Source: Protopterus annectens (lineage: Eukaryota > Chordata > Ceratodontiformes > Protopteridae). From it: 64,000 bases of DNA. Position 1 is the first letter of the stretch, and each line of letters starts with the position of its first letter. The notes under the pieces were generated by a model. The model did no database searches. It had not been told where the DNA came from and saw nothing but the letters and a program-made list of their open reading frames with translations. The stretch lies in contig NC_056738.1 of NCBI RefSeq assembly GCF_019279795.1, positions 477,015,988 to 477,079,987 on the forward strand. Direction: 5' to 3'. The translations under genes were made by a program, and so were the position numbers. Of the stretch, positions 23,021-33,880 are shown one piece after another.

Positions 23021-24420
23021 ACTTTATACTATTGTGCTTTGAACACTGATGATGTCATAGGGTGTGTATGTACATTAGGGGCTGCAGGGTATCTTGTGTT
23101 TTACCACGGATACTGCTATTGTGCTGCCTTTGGTGTTACATTACATTTAGCTGCCGTGGATTACCTCTTTCCCTTGCCTCCGCTTTTCTTAACAATTCCC
23201 CTCCCATTGTCTGGCATGCATCCAGCAGCCTGCCTTCTTGTTTTGTACTTTCCTGAACCAGGATTGTCTTGCCAAATGTGTTCAATTGCCAATCTACTGC
23301 AGGTTTGCTTTGCTCTGCAATTACAGTTCTCTTTTCTCTGCAATCCGACACCTCCCCTATCCTGTTCTGCAGGTTGCTGCTAGCAGCCTTGTTAGCTGGC
23401 GTCAATTGCCCACTATGAGTTAATAAGTGTTAATTGCTCGGTTCTACCCCTATTACCCTACTGTAGCATTTCCTTATTGTCTTCCACTGAACTTCCTTTT
23501 TGGCCTGTGGTGTGCGGCGCGTGAGTCTGCTTACTGGGATTTGGGCACATTTTCATCCACATACACATGCGCTTTCGGGAACCATGTGTACTCTCAGCTG
23601 AGCAAAGCTATACCTACATCCATGCCCCTGTCCTGCGGCTTTGCTTAGCAATGGGCAGCCTGGATTTGCATTGCTCCAATGTGCTTACAGCTGCAGTGGC
23701 ACACCCCACTGCTGATGTCATGTATTCCTACAGACCACTCCTCGGTGTTGTAGCGCTGCTCCGTATTGTACATCCTTCGGCCGGCGGGACGTTTGTGATT
23801 CACTATTACTTGCCTCATTTGCATGGCAATGACTACTAATTCATAGTTACTGCACCGAACGATGTCACAGGCCCTTAGCAACCCTTACAGCTTGATTGTG
23901 ATGTAGCATGCATACCATTGACTATTGTGGTGAAATCATGATTTTTGTTACATTTCTATTTTATGACATTTGTATATATTTTCCTTGTGTTCCCGTTTGC
24001 ACACACATGCCCTACGGTTATCCTTTGTGGTACTGTGGCCATGACATTAAATGTTATTTTGTATGTGTTGTGCATCTTTTCTTATGCCATTAGCTGTAGA
24101 TTTAGCGACTGGCATATGTTAACTTTGTTATACATGAGTCTGGTCGGCTTCCATGGCTACGATGTTGTGTATGTCAACATGTAAACTGTTTTTTTGGTTT
24201 ACATTTCTGTAGGCTTACATGAATCACTATGTACCTTCATTTGCATGCTGCAGTACGGCGCATGGGGTGATTTGCATGCCTACGCCAGGAGCTGTGCAGA
24301 TCTGTGGTACGCCAGTAGTGCACGTGGAATTCGATCGTACCTGAATCAATTGGTGGTCATATTTGGTGTTATGCCACCTACGCTATGCCTGCACCTGGCG
24401 CAAGCTTCATGAATCCCGGG
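23021..24420 (-). other. Upstream region and probable right terminus of the Harbinger element
   Basis: Lies 5' of the transposase on the minus strand. An open minus-strand frame at 23,405-23,136 has no recognisable domain. The last 180 bp are enriched in CpG, gcgc and gcatgc words and end aagcttcatgaatcccggg near 24,418, after which composition changes sharply. No promoter element could be supported. Confidence 0.45.
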
Positions 24421-24617
24421 GACTGTGTGAAGAAAACTATTAACATTGAATTGTAGGCTTTGAGAAGAAGATTGCATATACCATTTACTGCATGAAAAAT
24501 GAATTAATCAGTGACGGAGTAGACAAACTGTAAGTAATCTCTGTTGCAAGCTCAGATGACAAAATTTTAACATTAATACTTTGTATATAAGTGAAGAGAA
24601 AGATCATTAGAATAACA

Positions 24618-25110
24618 CATTTATTTATTTTATTTATTTATTTGACAATTGTTGACAGGGTTAGTCTGTCTGAGCTCGCACTCTTTCTCAGCAGAGGCCC
24701 AGGGAGAAACACTCCACAGGACAAATTAAACAAATAATACAAAATTTACAGTTCAACTTTTGCAAGTAAAAAATTCACAGTACAGAATTTGCAAGTGAAG
24801 AATTAATAGCAGTAAGGTAAAATAAAATAAATACAATAAAAGTATATAAAAATAGTTTAAACAGATGAGCAATTTTAGAGCAAGTAAGAAAACTCAGCAA
24901 AATGAGACAACAAATTAGGAGTGAGTATTAAGGAGGTTAGCAAAAACAAAGTGGCAAAATGCAGAAGAAACATAGTTGATGGTTTAGTATTAGAGTCATA
25001 GAAGCTAGTTTGACAAGTAACAGTGTGAGGGGAAATAAGAGTAAAAGAAAATTAGTATCAAGCTTGACAAGTTTGAAGGTCAGTGGAAAAGATGACGACC
25101 TGCAATGTAA
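24618..25110 (-). mobile_element. 3' fragment of the L2-like LINE family
   Basis: Starts with the reverse of an aataaataaata tail (tttatttattttatttattt), followed by gggttagtctgtctgagc and cagcagaggcccagggagaa, the reverse of the 3' UTR found at 53,830-53,920 and 58,600-58,711. Beyond that it resembles the 3' UTR at 42,490-43,100. It is non-coding. Confidence 0.7.
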
Positions 25111-25239
25111 TAAATGGAGAACAATTACAGTGATGGATGCCCTTCTGTCATGCAGTAGTCATCTGGCTGAATTCAAAACACAGGCAAGAGCAACCATCTG
25201 CAAAGTTGTCATGAGTCAATAACAATTCAACAGCACATG

Positions 25240-27008
25240 ACAAAAGTACATCAAGCACAATTGTACTTCCTATACTGAGCCAACAGATATAGCCAACATA
25301 CTGGTCAACATATTCAGTGCCAACTTTACCCTCCCCAAAGGCCCTATACAAGAAGAAAGCCTGGTACTCACCATTTCTGTGACACAGGTAAAAACTGCAT
25401 TGTCCAAATCCCAAGAATACATCATTCATGGGACCGGATAATATTCTTGGCTGCATCCAACATGAACTACAAAATAAACTGGCACCACACCTGTGTGCCC
25501 TGTTCAGTCACAGTATTATCTCAGGCTTTGTCCCTAATGAATGGCACACTGCTACAGTCATCCTCTCTACAAATGGGGAACAACTACAGACCCTGGGAAC
25601 TACCACCCCATTAGCCTGACGAGTCTGAGTATCCAAAGCTATGGAGCACATCATCATGGACCTGCTCAACAAAGATATAGGCAATCTCCAAACTCTTGAC
25701 CCCACACAGTTTGGCTTTGTCAAAGGGAGATCCTGCCTGCTGAACCTGGTTGACTTCTTCGAGGCAGTCACCAAGGCTGTGGATGAGGGTAAGGCAGTGC
25801 ATACAGCCTACCTTGACCTGGCCAAGGCCTTTGATACCATTTTCCACTCGGGTATCCTTGATAAACTCACCAAACTAGGCATTAATTCTTATATCACTAG
25901 TTGAGTTGCAAACTGGCTCACAGACAAGATCCACAGAGTGAAAGTTGCAGATTCTAAGTCAGACTGTCAACCAGTCATGAGTGGAGTCCCACAGGGTTTG
26001 GTCATGAGCCCTCTCCTATTTGGCATCTACTTCTCAGAAGTCCAGGCTAACACAGAGGGACACTGGCTGACCAAGTTCACTGATGACTGCAAGCTAGGAG
26101 TCATTATCAACTCCTCAAGTGATGCAGACATCCTACAAAAGGGCCTCTCTACGACTAATAACTGGCGTTGGAAGCATGGCCTTAATCTTAAAGCCAAAAA
26201 ATGCATCATCATCATTCTCTTTGGAAAAAACTCAGCTACCACAAATTACCACATCAACAGGAGCCCACTAAACACTGAAGGGGCCATAAGAGATCTGGGC
26301 ACCCAGGTTGATAGCCACCTCACCTTCGACCACCATGTTGCCACTGTGGTCAGAAAATCCTTCTACAGGGCACATCTTATAACCAAAGGGTTTACATCCA
26401 GAAAGAAAGAGGACATTATCCCTCTCTACACATCCCTTATTACACCAGTCATCAAATATTGCCCCTTTTTGCATGTACCTGACCAACAGATGGAGAGGCC
26501 ACAAAAGTACCTCAAAAAAAGGATCCTAGGCCTTATACACATGTCCTACATGGACAGACTCAAGGAACTTCAGCTGTTCTCAGTCTCTTATCGTCTACAC
26601 AGAGGTGATCTCTGCTTGACTTGCAAAGCCATGTCTGACCCAGCCCTACTTGAAATGCTACACCTAAAGAAATCCCAACCCCCACACCACATGCTTCAGA
26701 GACCACAACCTTACTACTACGATCAACAGAACATGCTGGAGGGACAGGTTCATCTCCCAAAGACTGCCCATACTCTGGAATAAGCTTCCCATTCATGTCA
26801 AGCAGAGCCCCTTGCTGGCCTTCTTCAAGAGAAATCTTGACAAGTGGATGGGTAATAGAAAGTTCACCCTAGGGATCACTCCAGTTGCCCTACTGGATAG
26901 GGCCACTGTGAACTAACATTGGGTGGTACTGTGTCGGGAAAGTTGTTTGGGCTAGGCTTGTAAAGGCTCCAGGGTGATAAGCCTAGTACACACCTATGAA
27001 CCTATGAA
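25240..27008 (+). mobile_element. CR1-clade LINE, 5'-truncated copy
   Basis: Contains the end of the linker (DIANI), then the RT: MEHIIMDLLNKDIGNLQTLD, GFVKGRSCLLNLVDF, YLDLAKAFDTI (motif A Asp), SGVPQGLVMSP (motif B) and, where the consensus has FADDCKLG, FTDDCKLG (motif C, both key Asp present). Frames 25,641-25,904 and 25,938-26,783 are separated by an in-frame stop at a tryptophan codon (TTG-AGT region near 25,902), and there are earlier frame slips. It ends with the family's GGCTTGTAAAGGCTCCAGG tract and a cctatgaacctatgaa tail at 27,008. The tail of short repeats is typical of CR1-like priming. Confidence 0.9.
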
Positions 27009-28165
27009 CTGCAATTTTGAAGGTGGCTCATTCTAATGCAAGCTAACATTCATTTGACAACTCACTTTGTCCAGTTTAGAGTCAAACTGAGCCCAGAGAC
27101 TATCCTGGTACCAAATGGATTCAAAGTAAGAAAAAAAGCCATAGAGAGAACACCAGTATGTGACAGGATGCAACCATGCACTCTCAAACACAGCATGTGC
27201 AGCTGCACATTATTTGGAGGATTGAGAAATCACCTACAACATGTATTTAGAATGCTTGAAGAAACTGAAACACCTTGCAAAACCCCATGCAGCTAAAGGG
27301 AGATACGCAGTGTACACAGAAAGCAACTCAGCTAAGAAACTGTAGAACCAAGTATTATAAGTTAACAATGCTGACAGCTGTTGCCTGTTCACCAGTTCTG
27401 TGGTTGGAGTTGTGCAGAATTAAATATTCATGCCCCTCTAAATAACAGCCCATTGGAGCTTTCTTACTTATGATGTGAACTTACCTGTAAGTTTATCATA
27501 CCAACTCAAAAATACTGCCATACTAACTAATTTATTATCAAAAAGCCTCAAAAGTCATTGTTAGTCAATGGACCTTCATTCATTTGCTTATTAGCCAGTT
27601 CATTAAAGCATGATCAGTTAAGCCTAGCAGGCAGGACAGGCATTTAATAACATGATTTATAATTTACTACCAAGATTTGTTGATCTTAGTGACCTTAGGT
27701 GTAGTTCTATTATTTACTGTAAAAAAAAAACAGAGCACTGCGACCTATATGTGGGATGTGCCTGCCTTAAACACTTTTAACCCTCTGTTGTTTGTCAAAG
27801 GACAATTGAACAGGTTTTAGTAAATTAGTCATTGATTAGATGTTCTATTTTCTAACCAATGTGGGGTGCATTATTTACTTAACTGGTAACTTGCACAGTG
27901 GAATACACATGCATGATACAAGAGCTGTTATAGGGCGGTCTCAAAAAACAATGTATGAAAAACAAACCATGAGTCCAGTTCTGAGGTGAAAGTTTTGCAG
28001 AATTAAATTTTTGTGCCACTTAGGATTACAGCCCATTGGAGTTGTCTTACTGATCCTGTGCATTTGGCTTCAGCCACATGCATTCCGTTCCTTAACCAGC
28101 TTCACAGTTCATGATCCTCAGGGGTACCTAATCCAATTCTGTAGTTTTTTTTTTTTTTACAATAC
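27009..28165. other. No gene recognised; diverged direct repeat
   Basis: AT-rich sequence. A roughly 75-bp segment at 27,394-27,470 recurs at 27,976-28,052 (shared gcagaattaaat and cagcccattggag). No coding feature is supported. Confidence 0.55.
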
Positions 28166-28179
28166 TAAACTGCATACCT
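28166..28179 (+). repeat. PLE-B target-site duplication, left
   Basis: taaactgcatacct, identical to 32,188-32,201. Confidence 0.9.
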
Positions 28180-28192
28180 AAAACAGAAAACC

Positions 28193-29368
28193 ATGGAAGA
28201 TACTACAACTGAGCAGTCTGTGAGTGGACAACATCACCGTTTCCTAAGGATTCTAGACATTCCTGTGAATCTGTTGTTGAATACTGTTATACAAGCTGGT
28301 ATGGATGAAACTTTTTCTAATCAACGTTTACCAGAATTTTTTCAGCAATATAAGAATCTAGAAAATATGATGTATAAATACAAGAGACTGCAATGGCAAA
28401 GGTTACATCTTCAAGCTTCGTTGGAAGCCAAAATTATTCCACGAGGCTTAAGAATTCTGAATATGCCCACCTATGGTGATACATATCCAGTCCTGCTACG
28501 TAAATGGCAAGAATTAAATTTACAATTTAGTTCTCAATATATGGAACTTTTAATAGACTTTTTTTCACCTATTGAAGCTGACTTAAAAGCACAGATTATT
28601 GATCTTGAAACAAAAATCACTGACAATTTTTCTTGTGATATTACATTCAACAAAATGAGTCAACTACAGGATAATATATTTGCTTATGAGAAGAAACTGC
28701 AGTCTATTAAGTTATCTAAACTTAGTATATCTAAACTTAACAGAGATAAAACCGACTTTGCAAGAAACAATGTCTTTTCTTGGCCGAAAGAAGTTAAAAC
28801 TACATCTATTCAAAGTAATGGTCCCTTTAAAGCAAATACTGCATTGCAGGGAAACACGACTGGCTCCTCTGGTCCTGTTTCCGGTTCTATGAATGATCGG
28901 GGAGTTATGGCGCCCGTATCTACAAATGCTACAGAAGTGGAACCAGGTTTGCAAATTCCTGTTACTGCTACTTTGGCAGTTCCTACTACTACAGACGATC
29001 GGGGAGTTGTGGTGCCCGTATCTACGAACGCTATGCAAACAGAACCAGGTATGCAACCTTCTTTTACTGCTTTTAGCAGTTTGGAGACTTCCTTTGCCAC
29101 TGACAAGTTTATTAATGATGTGCGTCCCATTTACGCATCAGCAGTAATGCCTTCAACTTCAAATGTATCTGCAGTTAATAATACTCAAGGGCAAGAACTA
29201 AACAAGGAAACGAGTGTTGTTTTAGACAAGACAAAGAAGGGGGACTACTCTTTGAGAACAGCCCTGCCATACAGAGCTCGGTCGAAGAGCTTTACACACA
29301 ACGGCAAGACATTCAAGAGCCAGCACATGGATGTGATAGCTCATCAATCCAAAAAGAGACGCATGTAG
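28193..29368 (+). CDS. PLE-B ORF1 protein (391 aa)
   Basis: Intact frame from ATG 28,193 to TAG 29,368. Residues about 50-200 are a helical, probably coiled-coil domain homologous to PLE-A ORF1: YKRLQWQRLHLQA, IIPRGLRILNMPTYGD, LLRKWQELN, YMELLIDFFSP and a later FSWPK box. Residues about 225-310 are a Ser/Thr/Val/Pro-rich region with an internal two-copy repeat (DRGVMAPVSTNATEVEPGLQ and DRGVVVPVSTNAMQTEPGMQ). The C-terminus is basic (ARSKSFTHNGKTFKS, ending KKRRM), which could bind nucleic acid or act as a nuclear signal. ORF2 lies in the -1 frame and overlaps it, as in PLE-A. I recognise no named family; the function is unknown. Confidence 0.8.
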   Translation: MEDTTTEQSVSGQHHRFLRILDIPVNLLLNTVIQAGMDETFSNQRLPEFFQQYKNLENMMYKYKRLQWQRLHLQASLEAKIIPRGLRILNMPTYGDTYPVLLRKWQELNLQFSSQYMELLIDFFSPIEADLKAQIIDLETKITDNFSCDITFNKMSQLQDNIFAYEKKLQSIKLSKLSISKLNRDKTDFARNNVFSWPKEVKTTSIQSNGPFKANTALQGNTTGSSGPVSGSMNDRGVMAPVSTNATEVEPGLQIPVTATLAVPTTTDDRGVVVPVSTNAMQTEPGMQPSFTAFSSLETSFATDKFINDVRPIYASAVMPSTSNVSAVNNTQGQELNKETSVVLDKTKKGDYSLRTALPYRARSKSFTHNGKTFKSQHMDVIAHQSKKRRM

Positions 29369-29400
29369 TCTCAGACTTAGTTATAAATATTTCTTCTTTT

Positions 29401-30525
29401 GTGTTAAATAGTGAACAGCTTAGTGTTCTTAATAAAGGTTTATCCTTTATTCCTGCAAGGAGGGCCGACCCAGCAGAAATGTTGAAGGACTTAAGACTAC
29501 TTGGCAGAAGTCTTTCCCTGAAGTGTTTGTTTCCTACAGATACTACTGCAGGTAATAAAGGACATAATATATACAGAAAACCTAGTACCTTTGTTCCAGC
29601 TTTACCAACAGGTATTCAACGATTCATAGATGTATGTGAAATTGCTTTTAGAGAATTAAACAACTTAACTGATACTAGTATGTCATTTTATAACTTGACA
29701 GTAGATGAACACAGAGCCCTGTAAGAATTACAAAATATACATTCAATAGTTATTAAGCAGGCAGATAAAGGAGGCGGTATAGTGTTAATGGACAAGGATT
29801 TATATGTCACACAAATGGAGAAACTTTTACTTGATACGCATACATATCAATGCATTTCCAAGCCTACTGTTAACGCTATTATAGATAAAGTTTCTTTTTT
29901 AATTTTTGATTTACTAATCACGAATTTAATAGATGATTCACTTTATAAGTATTTTAATGTGTATAAACCACTTGTTCCCAGGGTATATGGCCTACCAAAA
30001 ATACACAAAAATTTGTTATCTCCACCCATGCGTCCTATTGTTTCAGGCACTGGGTGGTGTACTGAACCTCTCTCTATTTATGTAGAGGGATGTTTGCATG
30101 GTTTGTTGGCAAACTGCCATACAATATTGAAGGATACAAAGATGTTTTTACAAAGGCTTTATGATAGAATGGAAAGTGTTGATGTTAATGAGAATTTTGT
30201 CCTTGTTACATTAGACATTGAATCCTTATTCACTAGTATACCTAACACCTGGGGTGTTGACAGCGTTAGGGATTTTCTTTATGTGAATAAGTGTTTCACC
30301 AACACTAAGATACAGTTGATTTGTAGTCTCTTAGAGATTATCCTAGAGAACAACATTGTTTTATGTTCCAGGAGCAATTCTTTTTGCATAAAGTTGGTGT
30401 GGCCATGGGCACTGCATGTGCAAATAGCTACGCCAACTTGGCTTTGGTCAGCTGGGAAGAGCAAAATGTGTTGTCAAACAATAATCCATTCTTTGGACAA
30501 ATACTTTGGTACGTCCACTTTGTAG
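29401..30525 (+). pseudogene. PLE-B reverse transcriptase, N-terminal and core part (broken)
   Basis: Telomerase-like Penelope RT. Visible in order: LNKGLSFIP and FVPALPTGIQRF (N-terminal extension, matching PLE-A FVPPLTPALHLF), ADKGGGIVLMD, LPKIHKNLLSPPMRPIVSG, and motif A VTLDIESLFTSIP with its catalytic Asp. The GTG/ATG start is uncertain because the frame is open some way upstream inside ORF1. The frame is interrupted about once within this part and again before motif B, where the protein continues in another frame (30,363-31,667). Confidence 0.82.
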
Positions 30526-31667
30526 ATGACGTGTTTATGCTGTGGAGAAGCTCTGGTATTGATTTGGCACAGTTTGTGGAATATTTGCATTCAACTACTG
30601 ATTTTTTAAGGTTCACTTACCATAGTTCCAACACTGACATCAGTTTCCTTGATGTGCAGATTAGTAAATCTGTTTTAAATAGTCTTTGCAGTAATATTTA
30701 TTTTAAACCCACTAGAAAAAATACTCTTTTGTACAAATCTAGTATGCACCCTAGACACGTTCCTAGGAATGTGCTCAAGGGTCAGGTTTTTAGAACACTG
30801 CGACTGCATAGCAGAGATGAAGATGCAGTAGTTGCCCTATCTAATTTAAAAACAGAATTTTTACATAGGGAATACTCGCTTGCAGACATTGAACAGACTA
30901 TCTCTAATGCCTGGAAGCTGAGAAGCACTAGATGTAAACCTTATTTTAATGCTGGTGATGCTGTTGACAATACAAGATATACTAACAGAACTAGTAATGA
31001 TTTTAGAGTGGTGTTTCAGTTTTCCAGTAACATCAATCAATACTTAGATGTAGTCAAAAAGCATTGGTATTTGCTACAAGAAGTGCCTGGACTGGTAGAC
31101 AAGGTCGGACATTCTCCTATTTTTAGTTTTAGAAATAATAAATCCCTTAAACAACATCTATGTCATGGTGAATTATCTAGAATTATTATTAGATCCAATC
31201 GGCATGGTACTTTTCCATGCAGGAATTGCAGTGCTTGTCAATTTATATATAGCAAAAATAAATATGTACATTCTACTAGGAAATTTTCTTTGTACACTAA
31301 TCAATACACTGATTTCAGATCTACAGATGTGGTCTATTATTGTTTTTGTGTACAATGTCCTGCTTTTTATGTAGGAAAAACAAATAGAATGCTTAAAGAT
31401 CGTATTCTAGACCACCTAAGAGATATTAGTAATAATAAACCATCAAATGCTCTAGCCAATCATGTTATGTCCAATGGCCGTTCTCATTCCTTTAAGTTCT
31501 TTGTTCTACAACATATTCATAGAAACCCCAGAGGTGGTGACATTGAGAATATCACAGAGGGACATGAACAGAAGTGCATTTTGAAACTTAATGCTGAAAA
31601 GTATCCTGGTTTGAATGCTACTACTTCCTTGGTCCCTTTTTTAAAGGCTAGACATCTCAAGCATTAA
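30363..31667 (+). pseudogene. PLE-B RT C-terminal part and GIY-YIG endonuclease
   Basis: Continues with motif B VGVAMGTACANSYANLAL, motif C FVDDVFMLW (both catalytic Asp), and SFLDVQISKS. Then come the thumb region, the Cys-rich linker PCRNCSACQF and the GIY-YIG endonuclease (DVVYYCFCVQCPAFYVGKT, then LKDRILDHLRDI with Arg and His). The C-terminal HEQKCILKLNAEKYPGLN contains the acidic position. The 434-codon segment is otherwise open. The 3' part would nick target DNA for primed reverse transcription. Confidence 0.88.
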
Positions 31668-31974
31668 GATTAGCCAAGTTATTTCAAAATTAGTCTAATG
31701 TATTTAACTATTAGTTTCCAAGTATTCTATTTAACTTTTCCCTTCCTAGTATTTTCCCATGTTTTATAATGATTTTATAAGTTTTTAAGTGCTTTCTCAT
31801 GTATAGTATTTGATTCCTTCTTGTACAATGTTTTTAAGCAATGTTTTTAAGCAATGCTTTTTTTAGTTTGAGCATGAGGCTTAATTGTTTTTCACTGCTA
31901 CTTAATCATTGTGTGATTTTTATTGATTAATTGGCATTTTAGAATCTCTATTTAAACCTGTGCATTTTTTACTG

Positions 31975-32017
31975 TGGTGTCTGATGAAGCAACTTTGGTT
32001 GTGAAAGTGCTTACCAC
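31975..32017 (+). ncRNA. Hammerhead ribozyme motif in the PLE-B 3' UTR
   Basis: CTGATGA at 31,981-31,987, stem II GCAAC/GUUGU closed by TTTG, GAAA at 32,003-32,006, then GTGCTT. The flanks gtggt and accac are complementary and could form stem I. The sequence differs from PLE-A apart from the core, which supports structural conservation. Confidence 0.72.
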
Positions 32018-32067
32018 TTTGTACTTTGCTGTGATTAAATGTTTGCTGTGTGTTATCTTGGTGCATT

Positions 32068-32187
32068 TTTTACTTTTTACTTTTTTACTTTATTTTTTAC
32101 TTTTTATTTTTTACTTTTTTACTTTTTATTTTTTACTCTTTATTTTTTACTTTTTATTTTTTACTTTATTTTTTACTTTTTACTTTT
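32068..32187 (+). repeat. PLE-B 3' tail, tactttttatttt minisatellite
   Basis: Irregular repeats of ttttttac/ttttactttttat immediately before the target-site duplication. Likely generated during target-primed reverse transcription or by later slippage. Confidence 0.8.
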
Positions 32188-32201
32188 TAAACTGCATACC
32201 T
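32188..32201 (+). repeat. PLE-B target-site duplication, right
   Basis: taaactgcatacct, identical to 28,166-28,179; it overlaps the left end of a MITE-like repeat. Confidence 0.9.
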
Positions 32202-32501
32202 CTCAGCTGACCATATTTTCATAGAATGTCCATATTTTTGCCCCATATTTTTTATCTGTTCCTCATAAAATTTCTTATTTTCTGGCAAATCTTTGGGTAT
32301 TACAGTCACTAAGTAATGACATACATTTGACTTTCAGACTTCATATTCTTCAGAAAATACTTGCTAACACAAATCCAGTTCTAGCAACTGTCTAAGTTTT
32401 TAAGGGCAATATTTAAAATATCTCCCTATTTTTGGGCCTCTGGCCCCCCATGATTTTAGGCTTTGTCCAAGTTTCTTGTGCTAGATGGTTGAGAGATACA
32501 C
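32195..32501. mobile_element. MITE-like repeat with tacctctcaac-type inverted ends (copy 1)
   Basis: Begins catacctctcag and ends ggttgagagatac, an imperfect inverted terminal repeat. The inside (gaatgtccatatttttgcc, tcctcataaaat, ttgtccaagtttcttg) matches the second copy at 58,768-59,085. PLE-B inserted at its left end. No coding capacity; superfamily not assigned. Confidence 0.65.
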
Positions 32502-33004
32502 TGGCAGGTGCACAATCTGCAGATGACCCACAAATAGTATCCCGTTCTATACACAGTAAGTTCATTTTATTTACTATGCTTTCCTAGACCTAAGCTATAC
32601 AACTTCTATACTTTTAATAGATGACATATCAATTTCAGATTTCCTGATCTCTCTGTGCCCATTTCCAGAACTGTAGCTATAATACACAGTTCAGGTATAG
32701 GATAGACATAGATTTACTCATGTTTGTTGGGGTTTTGTCTTGAAGGTGACGTCTCAGTTTTAAAATCCACTTGTTAACCTATTTATAACCCGTACAATAA
32801 CCATGCATTGTAGCTGTTATGCCATGCATGAATTTGCAATGTTTTCATCTCATCTTTGAGTTTCGGTGTTATGGTATTTCGATCTACTGAAGTAGATCTG
32901 CCACAACATATCTCTGTAGAAATATTATTACACTAGCACTAAATGTCATGTACTCTATAAAAGTGAAGCTTTCTTTCACCACACATACGTTATCTTAAAT
33001 ATCC

Positions 33005-33110
33005 ATATAGGTTTATAGGGCCATACTAGGCTAATGACCACCAGGGTCTTTACAAGCCTAGCCATGCAACAACTCAACCCAGTTTTATCCCAGAGTTCCT
33101 TGGACGCCTA
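33005..33110 (-). mobile_element. CR1 3'-end remnant
   Basis: ataggtttatagggccatac, then taggctaatgaccaccaggg and tttacaagcctagcc: the reversed 3' end of the CR1 family seen at 41,838 and 55,798. It interrupts copy 1 of the duplication and is absent from copy 2. Confidence 0.75.
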
Positions 33111-33645
33111 TATGGAGAGGTATGTTAGTAAAGAGGTAGCAAACTGTTATGTGTGTGTGTGTTGAGGATAATTCCATCAGAGACATGGGGCCAGACCAGG
33201 AGTGAATTTGGGATTTCCTGTCCAATTATTTTGATGGAAGTGATATGTCTACACAATTTCAACATAAATCTACTTGTTATTAGGCATAGAATCAGAGTCA
33301 AAGTACAGTATATAATTAATTCTCCAAGTACATCTCTCTGAAACTGTGACTAACAAATAACAAACATTGTCTGAGACATTGCTTTTTATATGTATATACC
33401 AAGCAAAGGCTTACCTCAAAATTGTGCTTAATCCCTCTATAATCATTTTTAGAATACTTGGTTGATTTTGGTTAATAAATGTAGACAATCACTACAGCTA
33501 CAGTTTCCTTTAACCACAGGAAATGCATACTAATTCAAGTCCTTTCATTCGGTCTACTTTAAGTACTTTAAGTCAGCAGTGGTATTTAAAATTTGTCTCT
33601 GATTTAGTCCTTTGTACATGATTGTTTTTGGTTTTGTCCTTGGCT

Positions 33646-33880
<235 letters not shown>

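Larger units (their letters stand above)
1..24420. other. Compositionally distinct block rich in TG/CA and poor in A/T runs
   Basis: Seen directly: apart from the two Penelope-derived insertions (2,403-8,035 and 10,412-10,902), this stretch is dominated by alternating purine-pyrimidine words such as acatgt, tgtgtac and cacatg. Runs of four or more A or T are rare: a hand scan of 12,001-14,200 finds only about six. DNA after 24,420 is ordinary AT-rich sequence with many such runs. The block holds both genes of a Harbinger transposon and an old CR1 copy that shares the block's composition. Inference: either one very large Harbinger-derived element or a region with its own substitution bias. The left boundary lies outside the window. 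Confidence 0.6.
8049..24420 (-). mobile_element. PIF/Harbinger-type DNA transposon, left end not found
   Basis: The minus strand carries a HARBI1-like DDE transposase followed, about 10 kb downstream, by a Myb/SANT-like DNA-binding gene. That pair is the known gene set of PIF/Harbinger elements. The subterminal sequence at 24,240-24,420 (aagcttcatgaatcccggg with nearby gcgc and gcatgc words) resembles Harbinger ends, and composition changes immediately after it. No matching inverted end was found between 1 and 8,109, so the left terminus probably lies outside the window or was lost. Known Harbinger elements are usually a few kb. After subtracting PLE-A, the 491-bp element and CR1 this one would still span well over 10 kb, which is unusual. 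Two transposon neighbours of different age is an alternative. Confidence 0.6.
28180..32187 (+). mobile_element. PLE-B: second, distinct Neptune-type Penelope-like element
   Basis: Full-length-looking Penelope-like element bounded by a perfect 14-bp direct repeat taaactgcatacct at 28,166-28,179 and 32,188-32,201. Layout: ORF1 (28,193-29,368), RT plus GIY-YIG in the -1 frame (about 29,380-31,667, interrupted about twice), a 3' UTR with a hammerhead ribozyme (31,975-32,017) and a tactttttattttt tail. It shares the two-ORF plan and ORF1 motifs with PLE-A but is only moderately similar in protein sequence, so it is a different family. It has no attached partial copy. Confidence 0.9.

Noticed and set aside
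23136-23405. 89-codon minus-strand frame upstream of the transposase as an extra exon
   Set aside because: No domain, no convincing donor or acceptor linking it to the transposase frame.
24618-25110. A polyadenylated host 3' UTR because of A/T-rich sequence
   Set aside because: The sequence matches the 3' UTR and tail of the L2-like LINE family in reverse orientation.
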